Both the position numbers and the translations under genes were made by a program. Below, in pieces: positions 1-11,825 of a DNA stretch of 64,000 nt. Every line of letters begins with the position of its first letter. The first letter of the stretch is position 1. This DNA is from Phallus indusiatus (Eukaryota; Basidiomycota; Agaricomycetes; Phallales; Phallaceae). The notes beneath the pieces are model-generated. The model was given only the letters and a program-made list of their open reading frames with translations, did no database searches and was not told the DNA's origin. Where the stretch lies: NCBI GenBank assembly GCA_027605045.1, contig JAQFWX010000004.1, positions 2,490,683 through 2,554,682 of the forward strand, written 5' to 3'.

Positions 1-1
1 G

Positions 2-2490
2 GGGCATTCCAAGTCGAAATCCATCCTGAAACACCCCATGCGTGACGCCGCTTCCTACTTGACCGCTCTGTCACAGGCCGACGCTGACGCCCGCGCTGCA
101 CTACGCAAAAACCGATCTGCAGACAGCTTCAGTGACACGGCTTCAGTCAACTCGTTCATGACCTCGTCAGCTGTCTCCACGTCGACGGCCGCCTCATCCA
201 GAACAGCGTCGAGTGTCAATCTCCGTGGCAGCGACAATGGTCTGCTGCTCGACTCTTCACCTTTCTCTTCTTCGCCTTCTTCAGACGACAGTGACGACAA
301 CGACAACAACACCAATGACGACAAGTACAGCGAGCTGGATGTCTCCCCGTATTCTCTGGAACAGCAGGCTCTGCACCAGTTTACTACTAAACATCAGGAA
401 TTCGGACATTGCGCTAACGAGTCCTATCGTTTCACTTCTGCATGGAAGCCTGGTTCACCCATCGGAAACCGCCTCGACGAGGATCCTTCATATTATATCC
501 TACTCACTACCTATTTTTCATACCTCATTTTAATTGTCTTGGGCCATATACGTGATTTCCTTGGAAAAAGGTTCCATGCCTATGCTTACAAACACCTCAT
601 GCCCAGTAACGTACGTTTTTTGTCAGCCTATTTTTTCCTTTTCTTTTTCCCTTCCCGAATTCTTTATTTTCTTTCTTTGGATAATTTTTTCTTTCTCTTT
701 CTTTCACAACTGCGCCGCGGTATGAAAATCGCACAGTCCGTAGCGCATCGGCAAGCTGTGTTTCAAAAACAGAAACATTCCGCTTCGCTTTTCCCACCAA
801 TCATTAAACTATTTGCTTCGATGATGTTGATTCTGACGCTAATGGTTCCTTCTCCCCTTTTAGGGTTATGCGGCACTGAACTCCGATTTTGACTCCTTCT
901 ATTCACGTCGCTTGAAAGCACGAATGGACGACTGCTTCTCACGCCCTATCACGGGTGTACCGGGTCGAACCATTACTCTGCTAGATCGCACATCGAATGA
1001 TAACAACACAACGCTGCGTTTGACCGGAACGACTTCCCGAGCTCTTAATATCTCTTCATATAATTATTTGGGATTCGCACAAGCTCAAGGACCTTGCGCT
1101 GACGCCGTTGAAGAGGGTATTAAACGATATGGTGTATCCGCGTGTGGACCTCGTCTCGAAGCCGGCACGACAGACTTGCACACTCAGGCCGAGTCTCTCG
1201 TTGCTAAATTCGTCGGTACACAAGATGCTCTTATCTGTTCTATGGGTTTCGCTACCAACTCTACTACTATCCCGGCCTTGGTTGGAAAAGGATGTCTCGT
1301 CATTTCGGACGAATTGAACCATGCGTCTATTCGGTTTGGTGTTCGTTTGAGCGGAGCAAATGTCCGGACTTTCAAGCACAATGACATGGACTCTCTTGAG
1401 GCTCTGCTTAGAGAGGTTATCAGTCAGGGTCAACCCCGCACGCACCGGCCTTGGAAGAAGATTCTCCTCGTTGTTGAAGGGCTGTACTCTATGGAAGGCA
1501 CTTTGGTCGATTTACCCGCCATTATGAAATTAAAACAACGTTACAAGGTAAATAACAACAGTGTTCCTTTTTGAGGATCATCTAATTATGGATGTTGACG
1601 TCTGGTTTTCCTTTTTTTTTTAGTTCTACGTTTACGTTGATGAAGCCCACTCGATCGGAGCGTTAGGACCTCACGGACGTGGTGTTGCGGATTACTTCTC
1701 CATCAACCCCGCGTCGATTGATCTCCTTATGGGTACATTCACCAAATCGTTTGGTGCTTCGGGCGGGTACATTGCAGGTTCCAAACAACTGGTTTCGCGT
1801 TTAAGACTTCGTTCGCATACGGGATGCTATACTGAAAGTATGTCGCCTGCCGTGCTTACGCAGATCATGGCTAGTATGGCTAGTATCATGGGTGTTCGAC
1901 CTCCTGCTGCTGGACCTTCGACTGCTCTTATTGAAGACGAAGTTGAAGGTGGTGTTCCAAAGCTGGCGCTTACTATCCCGTCATCGTCTGCGCCTGTCTT
2001 AGCTGATGGCTATGTTCACCCTGGACCTGCACCAGCCTCGTCTTTACCATCATGGCTTCACCTCCCTCACAACATTCTCTCAGGCGTTGAAGGTCGATCG
2101 CGATTACAGCGTCTCGCATTCAACGCCCGATATCTCTCGCACGGTCTGCACAAAATGGGCTTCATCACCTACGGTCATTCCGATTCACCTATTGTGCCGC
2201 TCTTACTATTCCATCCTGGCAAAATGACGCTGTTTTCGCGACTCATGTTAGCGCGGAAGGTTCCGATTGTCGTCGTCGTGGTGGGATATCCTGCTACGCC
2301 ACTTGTTAGTGGCAGAGCGAGGTTTTGTTTGAGTGCTGCGCATACGAAACAGGATTGTGATTCCATTTTGAGAGCCTGTGATGAGATTGGTGATTTGCTT
2401 GATTTGAAGAACGGTATCCCTGCTAAGGAGAGGTGGACGCTTGAGGAGGTTATTAATCGGTCCGTGGAGTTGGCTCATATGGATATGTAA
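2..2490 (+). CDS. LCB2: Serine palmitoyltransferase subunit 2 (5' end outside the window)
   Basis: PLP-dependent catalytic subunit of serine palmitoyltransferase, which condenses serine with palmitoyl-CoA in the ER membrane, the first step of sphingolipid synthesis. Exons are 2-610, 864-1547 and 1624-2490, all joined in phase 0, giving 719 visible residues. The frame is open to the left window edge, so the true start probably lies upstream; the first visible Met is at 38. A Ser/Asp-rich N-terminal stretch is followed by one membrane segment (about residues 150-172). The alpha-oxoamine synthase fold then shows YNYLGFA, the DEAHS motif (about 437) and the PLP-lysine motif GTFTKSFGASGG (Lys about 472). 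The C-terminus carries the typical PATPLVSGRARFCLSAAHT stretch. No lesion is seen. The first intron (253 nt) is unusually long for this window. Confidence 0.95.
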
Positions 2491-3098
2491 AAGCGGCCAA
2501 ATGGGGTTTAGTGTTTTCTTTTTCTCTCTTTCCTTTCGTTGTTAATACCTCGATTGCCGCCCGACATCATCACTACGATCCAGGGCAGCTTTTTCACATT
2601 CGCGAAATCATTGCATTATGATTTTGTCGTTCTTTGTTTCCTTCATCTTTATTGTTTCTCGCTGCCCATATCATTTTGCATTCGAAAGTCATTCTTAGTA
2701 GACGATTCTAGAATTCTCTCATTTGCAAATATTTGTGTTTTAAGTATATCTTTTTTTCTATTTCCCGTTTTTCTCTTTCTCTCTCGCTTTTTACTATTAT
2801 ATATAACAACAATAAATAACTAGAAGACACAAAGTGAATAAATAAAATCAATCAGTTGATTGATACTTATAAATTGGAGATTGCGCAATCCTCTGATGTG
2901 TTAGTAATTAAATAGGGCAAGATGAGTAATAGGATTGATTCAAGGTAGGATTACAAAAATGGATGAACGTTTTACGGTGTGGTGTATATATAAATGGCGT
3001 CACTCATATTGACACGTTCATTCCAAGTTGGCCGCGCTGCCAGTGGGTTTAGACTTCTTCCAGTTCATTTCTCCACATCTACTGTACTAAACAGAATT
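2491..3098. other. Intergenic: LCB2 3' region and GST promoter
   Basis: AT- and pyrimidine-rich sequence with no supported gene. The open stretch at 2539-2823 is low-complexity Phe/Leu/Ser and is not protein-like. The right-hand side holds the promoter of the glutathione S-transferase. Confidence 0.6.
2985..2994 (+). promoter_or_regulatory. TATA box of the GST gene
   Basis: TATATATAAA lies about 105 nt upstream of the GST start codon at 3099, a plausible core promoter position allowing for a short 5' UTR. Call by sequence match only. Confidence 0.5.
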
Positions 3099-4092
3099 AT
3101 GGCTCCAAAGTACACTCTTCTGTATTGGGGTGGGATTCCGTACGTTTCTTCAATTCAGTATATGTATTGAGTCTAGACTGACTTTATGAAATTAGCGGAC
3201 GAGGCGAAGTGAGTACAATCCAACAGACAATAAATGCCATCATATCTAAACGCCACCCGGACAGTACATAAGGCTCGCATTCGAATATACCAAAACTTCT
3301 TTCGACGAAGTAAACGATTATCAGACGTTTTCAAAGTATATTTCTCCCAAAGGCGCGCATTTCGCTCCTCCGTTGCTAAAGATAACGGGCGACGATGCGG
3401 CCTCCAATGATGCCCTCGTGTTATCTCAAACACCGGCGATTCTTGCTTATCTTGCTCCGAAACTTGGATTAGCTGGGTCAAATGAGCATGAGAAGGCGAC
3501 TGTTAATCAGTTGACGTTGACCGCTCTTGATCTCAGTAATGAGACTCATGATGTACGTGTTAATACGTTTCAACGCCTGGATGATTCAAATTTCATATTG
3601 AACTCGCTTTCTTTCTTCTTCTTCTTTAATTCGATCAATTTAGGTTCATCACCCAATAGCAGGCCAACTCTATTACGAAGACCAAAAACCAGAAGCGAAA
3701 CGCCGCGCGGAAGATTTCACAGCTAACCGCATCCCTAAATATTTCACGCATTTTGAAACTGTTCTCGAAGACAATTCCAAATCATCAGGAGGATCAGATG
3801 TTCTCGTCGGTTCAGCTGTGTCAACTGCTGATTTGACATTATTCCAGGTTGTTGAGGGTTTGCTGTTTGCGTTCCCGAAACGACTGGCTACGTTGCGCAA
3901 GTCTGGGGAGTATACACGCGTGTTTGCGTTGCATGAAAAGATTAAAGGAGAGTTGGGCGAGTATCTGGGGAGTAACAAGAGGGCGGCGTTTAGTTTGGGT
4001 CTGTATAGGTATTATGCTGAACTGGTAGGTCTTTTGTTTTGTTTAATTCGGTTGGGTGAGATTTGAGGCGTTGTTTTTAGGATCAGGAGTAG
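3099..4092 (+). CDS. Glutathione S-transferase, sigma-like
   Basis: Cytosolic glutathione transferase of 244 residues, conjugating glutathione to electrophiles. Exons: 3099-3139, 3196-3208 (13-nt micro-exon), 3265-3552, 3644-4024, 4081-4092. The thioredoxin-fold start is MAPKYTLLYWGGIPGRGEYI with the catalytic Tyr near residue 9. The glutathione-binding stretch SQTPAILAYL corresponds to the Ser-x-Ala-Ile-Leu motif of sigma/pi classes. The C-terminal helical domain ends ...YYAELDQE. The micro-exon supplies part of the conserved PGRGE, so skipping it would destroy the motif. The last intron (56 nt) is inferred; read-through would instead add a short tail ending near 4065. Class assignment is less certain than the family. 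Confidence 0.85.
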
Positions 4093-4668
4093 CTGTGTAC
4101 CAGTGATCAAAGCTACAAATTAAGTTAAACGTATTTCTTGTATGATAAGAATAAATCACCCCTGTTGAATTTAAACGCTGCCGTTGATCAAGTGTAGTCG
4201 CTAAGTAGTGTATGCTGCGTTCATCTCGCTTCGAGACATGTTAACAATTCACCCACTTGTCAATTATGAGGCCGGATCCCCTTTTGTGCGTTGATAACTT
4301 CCGTTGTCAAAGGGTTTATCTTAAACTCGCAGTAAGACGTTTGAATTCCTGAATGCCGTTGGCTCCTTTTGTCAATATTGCATGGTGTAACCTGTCGGAC
4401 GATATATCATCCGGGAATTTCCTGACTTTAGTTCGGAAGCTCTGATGGAAGACCTGACAATAGGAACCTTTTTCTTGACATAACCTCAAAGATACAGTAA
4501 CCGTTTACATTGACGCAGCATTTAGATACGGACTAAAGCTTGACATTGATTTTTTCTTTTCTGACAGAATTTATAGCATACATGAAACAAGTATGACAGG
4601 TATCTAGGTTACAATCATGAAACGAAGTCAAAATGCAAAGGCATAGATGGTTTTTTGTACTTTCGTAT
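4093..4668. other. Intergenic between convergent GST and annexin genes
   Basis: 576 nt of 3'-flanking sequence for both convergent genes. I see no open frame or RNA gene here; 3' UTRs and polyadenylation signals are expected. Confidence 0.5.
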
Positions 4669-7008
4669 TTAAGTAGCAATAACAGCACACATGAAATCTC
4701 TATAGTCACCGCTAGTCTCGGTCCTAATTTTGGAAAGAAGAGATCTGCCGTAGAGTTCCTGGTAATATTGCTTTACAGCATCAAAACGAGGTTTGTTCCA
4801 GTGCGCTCGGATGATACGGTAGACTGAAAATGGAAAACATGAAATGACCAATAAGAAAAAAAATTTAACTTATGAAACTTACTGAGACGCTCGTCTTTAG
4901 TTCCAACTCCTTTCATTGCTTCGTAAATTAGAACAGCATCGCGGTGAACGCCATAGCCGTCCTCTTCCGCTCCTTGTATTACATACTCTAACGCAGTTTT
5001 CATGTGACCCGAAAATTCATTGCGTATGGCTGTGAAGGAATATTGCGGCCCTGGTTTTTTTGGGAAAGAAAACAGCAACTTACAAGTTGAAAGTTTGATG
5101 TTGAAGGTTTGGTGATAAGCTCGGACAAGTGCACGTAAATGTGCGTGAGACCTGGTTGCAATGATTGAACAGCTATTTTTCGTCAGTCAGAAATGAATTG
5201 ATAAGACGACTTGAAACAAAAGTCCTCTTACATGGTTATTTCATCTGTTCCTGTTCGTCCGGGACCCGCAGCATAGAGTACTTGAACATCAGCTTGAACT
5301 GCCGCGAAATCTACATATTCAGTTTCATTCCTGTTGGCCACCAGTATCATATTGAACAGTCGTTCGGTTTTCATTGAGAGCTCTGATCGAATAATAGAAG
5401 TTAAATCACGTCGGTATATTGCTTGGTATGCAGCTTTGAGAGTGATAATTTCGCCTGCGTTTGGAAAGTTGAATTAGCTGTGAACAAAAGCAAGAATTGA
5501 GTCTTAAATTCTTACTGTTCGATCGATCGCACAGAACTTCTGGCCAATGAGTTAATTAGCAACTCAAGTTTGAGAGGCATTTTAATAATAATAAAAAGCT
5601 GACCTGTTAGTATGTCTTCATGTGTTCCAAACCCAGCTGAAGCTCTGGTTTTTCTTGAGTTCATTAATGATCATTCGGTCAGAAATCGTATCACCTGTGA
5701 AGTAGCCAACAATCGAAGCCAACAGGACCGAGTGCCTTCGCGCGAAGTGCATATTCATACCAAGAGCTGGTTTCTTTCTCGATCTAACAAAAAATGACAT
5801 TAACTGTCGAAAATGTAATAATAAATGCTTACAGATTTGACGAGGTCCTTGCCAGTAGAGCTTTGGTAGGCTCTGCTTACTGAATCGACTTGGTATGCAT
5901 CCAAAGGCGCAAGGGCCTCTGTAAGAGCCTTTTCATCGGTACCAAATCCCTATAAACAACAGTCGGGGGATGAAGCACATGTGATTTGAATGTGTATAAT
6001 TACTCTGAAAGCTTTGCGAATGGCCTCCGCAACACGAAGGGCGTCAAAACCAGGGAGAGGGCCTGTATAAGGTGGAGCAGGAGGAGGCGGTGGTATAGGT
6101 ACGCCCAAGAAAATCAATGCGTCGGGACGTGGCGTTGATGGTTGGTTGATGTTGATCGGGGAAACAAAGCCTCCCGTCTGAGCAAATGGCTGGGGTTTGG
6201 ATTGGGGAAATGTTGAAGGGGAAACTCTTCCGCTGGAGGGATAGCCTGGTGTTGGCATTAGTGGTTGATTAGCGCCACTATACCGACCCTGCGGGAGGCT
6301 TTAGGAGGAAATGTTGGTTTTAGATTAAGTAGTGAAGCTAGTGAAGAGCAACGTACGGTATATAGTTGGGGTGATAATTGTGCCGAGGAGGCGGAGCTAC
6401 GGGAGAACGAGACCCATATCTTTGATAACTGGTATAGATGTTTACTTCAAGACCGAGGTATTATCGGTGTGATGACTTGCCTGCTTCCGTATGGACTGTG
6501 ATTGATATATATAGATTCAACGAGTCCGGAATATGTTATGATTGGCATTTACCTTGAGGCTCGTGGTGATGGCGGTCCCGGTAGAGGCGCCAACCTTTAA
6601 AAGATGAGTGTTGTTGTAAATCTCCTCAATTGTCGGCGGAAAGAAGCTAGCTTTACCCAGGAGAGTTGTAACTAGAGAGCTTTTAGAATCGGACGTCCCG
6701 ACGATTTGAAAGGTAATACATACCTTGTAGAGTATCTTGGAAAGTAGATTTGAGTTGAAAGGCGTGACATTTCCGAGATTTCTGTCATACTCACCCGCCA
6801 GATTGTACGTTACTTTGTGGTTGCTGATATCCACTCTGATAAGGTGGGGGTGGCCCGGGTGGCGGCAAGTAACTAAAACCAAGCTTTCAAAAAAAAGTTC
6901 AACAAGCTAATTAGTTATACACACGCACCTCGGCTGGTATTGGGTTTGTTGTTGCTGCGACTGCGCCGATCCAGGCCACGGTGGATAGTTAGGACTTGAA
7001 TAGGACAT
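4669..7008 (-). CDS. Annexin with Pro/Tyr/Gln-rich N-terminus
   Basis: Calcium-dependent phospholipid-binding protein. Start at 7008 (MSYSSPNYPPWPG...), stop at 4669-4671. A Pro/Gln/Tyr-rich head built from several small exons leads to four annexin repeats. Each has a type II calcium loop: GFGTDE (repeat 1), GFGTHE (repeat 2), GRTGTDE (repeat 3) and GVGTKDE (repeat 4). Repeat 1 ends near GPVGFDCWLLHRA and the C-terminus reads KIRTETSGDYRDFMCAVIAT. At least nine introns are needed and the core joins all keep phase. One uncertainty is the long intron between about 6794 and 6430: the join works (phase 2 to phase 2), but a further small exon could be hidden there. The head resembles annexin A7/A11-type or fungal annexin XIV tails. 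Confidence 0.9.
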
Positions 7009-7775
7009 GTAAATGTTTGCTTCTGATTTCTGACATATTTTCGCTATAAATCACAATTCTTAGCGCGCACGTCATTTTGCACCGCCTCAGGCTCGTGCTT
7101 GTGGACACGATCATCTCAGCTAGTCACTGCGTGCCTGCCACCTGGACAGCCCAGGCAGTGGCTATGTGACAGTAACGCGGATCCCGGCCCCTTCTGAAGC
7201 ACGACGAAGTTATATCTTGGTTATATCCTGTTATATCCGATTCGCTGGCGAATGCGATGAGGCGTTTTTTCCTTCAAGTTGCTGCTGATTATTAAGAAGT
7301 ACAATAGCTTCCTTCAGTCTACGCGAAGCTAATGTAAAGTTCCGTTCTTCGGACTTCCGACGCCGAACTTGAGCTTGAGCAGGCGAGGCACTGAGGCTTA
7401 GGCCGCTGAGTCGTCACTTGCGGCTTGCGGTTATAATGAAGGTATGAAGGATTCACACCATAACGAAGTTTGCTGTGGGCTGTAGCGCCTTGATTCAACA
7501 AAAAGCTTTTCTCCTAATTCCATATTGTATACAATTGCATGCAAATCACTGCGTGAGACTCTCAATAGGTGATGTACCTAACTCGTGCTAAGCAGAGAAG
7601 GCAGTCCCCAGCTACTTCCCGCGGCCCCGTCATTAACAGACGGCTTATTGCAACGGAATAAGAATTTGACGTGTCGTTTAGTAGGAGGGAGCAAGAGAAA
7701 TGTTTTTATACGAATATCTACGCTCTCTATGTACATCGCGCGTGACCCTCGGCGAGAAAGTCGGAAATGTCGTCG
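7009..7775. other. Non-coding region upstream of the annexin gene
   Basis: Contains the annexin promoter. No believable gene is seen. A triple TTATATC repeat lies at 7210-7237. The open stretch at 7319-7501 on the minus strand has no family features. Confidence 0.5.
7210..7237. repeat. Three phased TTATATC repeats
   Basis: TTATATC occurs at 7210, 7221 and 7231, at 10-11 bp intervals (about one helical turn). It sits about 200 bp upstream of the annexin start. It may be a transcription-factor site cluster or chance in AT-rich DNA. Confidence 0.4.
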
Positions 7776-8256
7776 TCATGAGAAGGTTCCATAACGAGTT
7801 GTCAATGTCGTTAATAGCGGAATCGGAAGAAGAGTATCCACAATAACATCAGGATAAAATTTCTTTGAACGAAAAGCATGAAACTTTCCCAGAAACAGCC
7901 GTCCCGAAACCGTGCGCAAGCGGTACGTGTTATTGGATCCGCTGACAATGCTGAAAGGGCCAAACCATCGAGGTGAGAGTTTGAACTTAGCCTCCATATT
8001 GTTCTTCAAGCTAGAACTATGAACTAGAACCGTATCACCTGGCTTAAACTCCACAAAACAAGATTTACGATCAAAATCTTCAACCTAGTCTAGTAATCTG
8101 AAAAAACCGACGCTGCTTCATTCCGATCCTGGTCCAAAAATACGTAACGAAGGGCTGCGTCCAGATTGATCTCGAACAAAACCGATAAACCTTGGTCGCG
8201 TGATCCGGGAATTGATCAAAGAAAGAGCTTTCTCGAAAAATTCAGGCCATGATGGT
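7776..8256 (-). pseudogene. Ty3/gypsy-type pol relic (integrase C-terminal region)
   Basis: Decayed retrotransposon fragment. The minus strand from about 8256 reads as the tail of an integrase core (WPEFFEKAL...LINSR), is interrupted by two in-frame stop codons, then continues in the same frame into a well-preserved integrase C-terminal module. Diagnostic pieces are FKPGDTVLV, KLSPRWFGPFSIV and YRLRTVSG followed by KFHAFRSKKFYPD, typical of the GPY/F domain of Ty3/gypsy elements. No LTR, reverse transcriptase or gag is seen nearby. It is related to the fragment at 43601-43945. Confidence 0.75.
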
Positions 8257-8975
8257 AGACACGTCCTGCATTGTCATGAACAAGTTCCGAATTCTGTAAA
8301 ATATCCGGAACCGCTACAGCCTCTGCTGGTTTTTGAAGGATTGGCAAGTGCTGAAGTTTCCACCTTTTGTGGAGGGGCTAGGGTCATGGTTGCCTCCGGT
8401 TATGGGAACATTCCTTCTCTTTTCTGACCTGCAACCTTGCACACCTTAAGGTAAATAATTATATAAGAGGGTTAAAGTTTACTTACATCTGGGGAGAAGC
8501 AAATGAAGAATATAAATTGAGAAATTGATGAATTTGAGTCTGTTAGGGAATCCATCTGTACTTTTTGAGTTCTGTCCACTGAGCATCATTAGTTCAAGGG
8601 ACCGGGCAAACGCCCCTCTCTTTAACTTACCACTCCTGGTTCTACAACATGAGTAATAAAGTCATAAACACCCCAGAGACGATACAACGACATTCACCAA
8701 GAAATACATCAGCCACAGGTCCATCTATAAGAGGACTATCCTGTGCTCATAGAGGTTGACCATTGACATGATAGGTGCAAAGTTGTGTGTCTTGCTGAGA
8801 GAACTGGACGAAATTGAACTCGTATTGTTGTCTCAAGTCGCGAACAGACTCCATTCGTAGAGAGGAGGAAGCTGGAATAGGGGGGGAGAGACATGACAGT
8901 GGGGCTATAAGGGAAGTAACTTTGCACTTCGTAAGCGCAATTTATAAGCGTACTGAATTCTCGGGATCCAACATC
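8257..8975. other. Intergenic upstream of the FGGY kinase
   Basis: Likely holds further degenerate retroelement sequence and the kinase promoter. The minus-strand open stretch 8736-9017 overlaps the kinase start and has no recognisable features. Confidence 0.4.
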
Positions 8976-11639
8976 ATGGAAACGTACATTGGTGTTGACG
9001 TGTAAGTCATCATTCATTTAATAAATTCGATAGTTTCCCGAAACCAAAGTTTCAAAAGTGGGACTGGATCAGTTCGTACTGTGCTTGTCCGTAAAGACGG
9101 CGAAATATTGGCGTCAGTGACAGAGCCGATCACAACGCATCGGGATAAACAAGATCATAAAATATTCGAACAATCTACAACGGAAATATGGAAGGCTATT
9201 TGCAGTTCTGTGCGCAAGTGTGTTGCAGATGCCAAGGTCCATGCGAAAGATGTGAAGGGACTAGGATTTGATGCGACTTGTTCACTGGCCGTTTGTGATG
9301 AACATGGGCAGCCTGTTGTTATTACCAAAGGAAGTGGATTAGGAAAGAGTGGGGACAGGAATGTTATTCTGTGGGCCGATCATCGAGCTGAGAAGGAAGC
9401 GGAAATTATCAATAATAGTGGATCTATCGTGTTGAATTATGTGGGAGGGATCATGAGTGTAAGTTCTGGTTTAGCTGCTTTCCCAATGTTCACGGCTCTT
9501 TGATCTGAGCAGTTGGAAATGGAAATACCCAAAGTGCTTTGGTGTAAAAATAACATGGCACCGGAAGACTTCAAACGATGTCAATTCTTTGATTTACCCG
9601 ATTTCCGTGTGTCATTCATTTCTTCTCCAAGTCTGTTTACAAATAGTGATTTCTCTTCTATGTATTTTAGTCACCTATTTGGCAACATCTTCATGGACTC
9701 GGTCGTCCTGCTCTCTAGCATGCAAATGCTCTTACGTCCCCGATCCCGCTACACTTCCTCCTAACAGTCCTCACCTCGATCCTTCATCCCCCGCATCAGA
9801 TCCTCACCCCCCAGTCGGCTGGCAGCCTGCATTTTTTAAAGCCATTGGGCTACAGTCTATTATAGACGACAGTTTCAGTCAATTAGGTGGCCCTGCGCCA
9901 TATCCAAGCGCGGGAATACAGCCCGGACATGCTGCTAGGACTCACGCAAGCGATTCGAATGGAGGTATTTACTCAGTCATCAATCTTAGCAAAAGATGTC
10001 TGATTTTTGATTTTGGGAATTAGCTCAAAGCGGTAAACGGGAGCTGTTGACCGCTGGGTTACCGGTGGGAGGAGGTCTTACTTCAAAAGCTGCTCAAGAA
10101 CTGGGCCTTTTGGAAGGTACACCCGTTGGTAGTGGTGTTATCGACGCGTGAGTAAGCATCTTGACACTATTAACCAATATCTCAACTTCTTTCAGTTATG
10201 CGGGTTGGATTGGCAGTGTTGGAGCCAGATATCATTCTGGAAACGGCGGAGGTGATATAAGTGGCGTACCAGCACGAGAAGAGGCACAGTATCGACTTGC
10301 TGCTGTGGCAGGAACAAGTACGTGCCATCTCATACAGGTATGCATAGCGGTCTCGAAATCCGAGTCGAGATGACGTCGCTATTAGACACCAAAAGGACAT
10401 TTTGTTCCTGGTGTTTGGGGCCCATACAAGGTAAAATCCTCCGAAGTCTCCCGTACTACGAATTTATTGAACGATTTTGATAGAATGCGATTTTTACTGG
10501 TTGGTGGATGAACGAAGGTGGTCAAAGTTCCACTGGTCAAGTTTGTGGCAAACTCCTGTTTCTCACTCATTGAATGGTTTCTCATCCTTATCAGCTTATT
10601 GATTTTATTTTATCAACACATCCTGCACGCGATGTAATGGCAAGCCTTGCCGCAGAACGGGGTGTCACCAACTTTGAAGGTAAAAAGGCCTGTTTAAACC
10701 GCGCCTATATGCTTCACTGATCATGTGCTATACATGGCGTAGTACTGGAGGAAGAACTTGAAAGATTACGAAAAGATATGGGCGTAGAAAGTCTGACAGA
10801 GCTTACCAAGGATCTGCATTTTTATCCTGATTTGCATGGTATTGTATAGATCCGGAATTACCTAAATGCGAGGGAGTTCTGATTGCTTGTGTAGGGAATC
10901 GGTCACCTGTAGCTGATCCTAGGATGACGGGATCCATAACAGGGTTGACATTGGTGAGGTTATCGTCGTGCCACGTGAAACCTTGCCTAACCATTCACGG
11001 ATATAGGATGATAGTATCTCAGACTTAGCAAAGAAATTCAATGTTGCACTGGAAGTAAGTGAATATACTCAAGGTATCATGTGAAGGAAATTTATTTGTA
11101 TAATCAGGCAATCAGTCTTCAGACACGTCATATTCTCGACGAGATGCACGCACATGGACATGATATTCGCGGCATATACATGAGTGGTGAGCAACTCACA
11201 TCTTAAGAAAAAACTGAGTACTTGACGAATGTATTCTTCTATTTAGGCAGTCAAGCTAAAAATGTTGCGCTCATGCAGTTGATGTCCAACACTTGTAATG
11301 TTCCCGTAATTATACCGCACTCTGCATCTGCTACGGTCGTTCTCGGAGCAGCTATGTTGGGTCGCTTTGCAGCTGACGTGTCGTTATCGCAACGAAAACT
11401 GGACGAGGAAGAGTCGACGCAGAGATTATGGAGCATAATGGTACGTTCTTCTGAATGCCAAAGGAAACGTGCTTAATGTGCTTTAGGTTGAGATGACAAA
11501 ACCCGGACGGTTGATTACACCACAGGCTTCCCCACGGGAAAAGAAAATTTTAGCGGCGAAGTATAAGATATTCCGTGAGACGATTGAGATTCAGAAGCGA
11601 TGGCGCAGAGAGATTGAAGAGGCTTTAGAAAGCATTTAA
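8976..11639 (+). CDS. FGGY-family pentulose kinase (D-ribulokinase/YDR109C type)
   Basis: Predicted ATP-dependent sugar kinase acting on D-ribulose or a related pentulose. The start at 8976 gives METYIGVDVGTGSVRTVLVR, whose DxGTxSxR phosphate-binding motif is made by the exon 1/2 join (9001/9059). Further FGGY blocks: FDATCSLAV, WADHRAEKEAEIIN, the YVGGIMSLEMEIPKVLW join, DLPDF followed by LTYLAT, GLPVGGGLTSKAAQELGL, the second-domain PKGHFVPGVWGPYK and MNEGGQSSTGQ, and MSGSQAKN near the C-terminus. The protein ends RREIEEALESI. About a dozen introns are needed and all exons seen are intact. An in-frame upstream ATG at 8814 exists, but 8976 places the catalytic motif at the N-terminus as in the family. 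Confidence 0.9.
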
Positions 11640-11825
11640 CGGTTGACGCGACGATTCAGGCTCAAATCATTTGATAGCACATTAAAATTTTGGCATGTTA
11701 GTTCATGATGCATAATACTGTAAATAATTTTGTCGTTATGCATACAGGATTTTTGAGAAGAAATATGGAAGTAAAAGAGATAAGTCGGGTGCACATAACA
11801 AGGAGGTAAATAAGTGCTGCTACAT

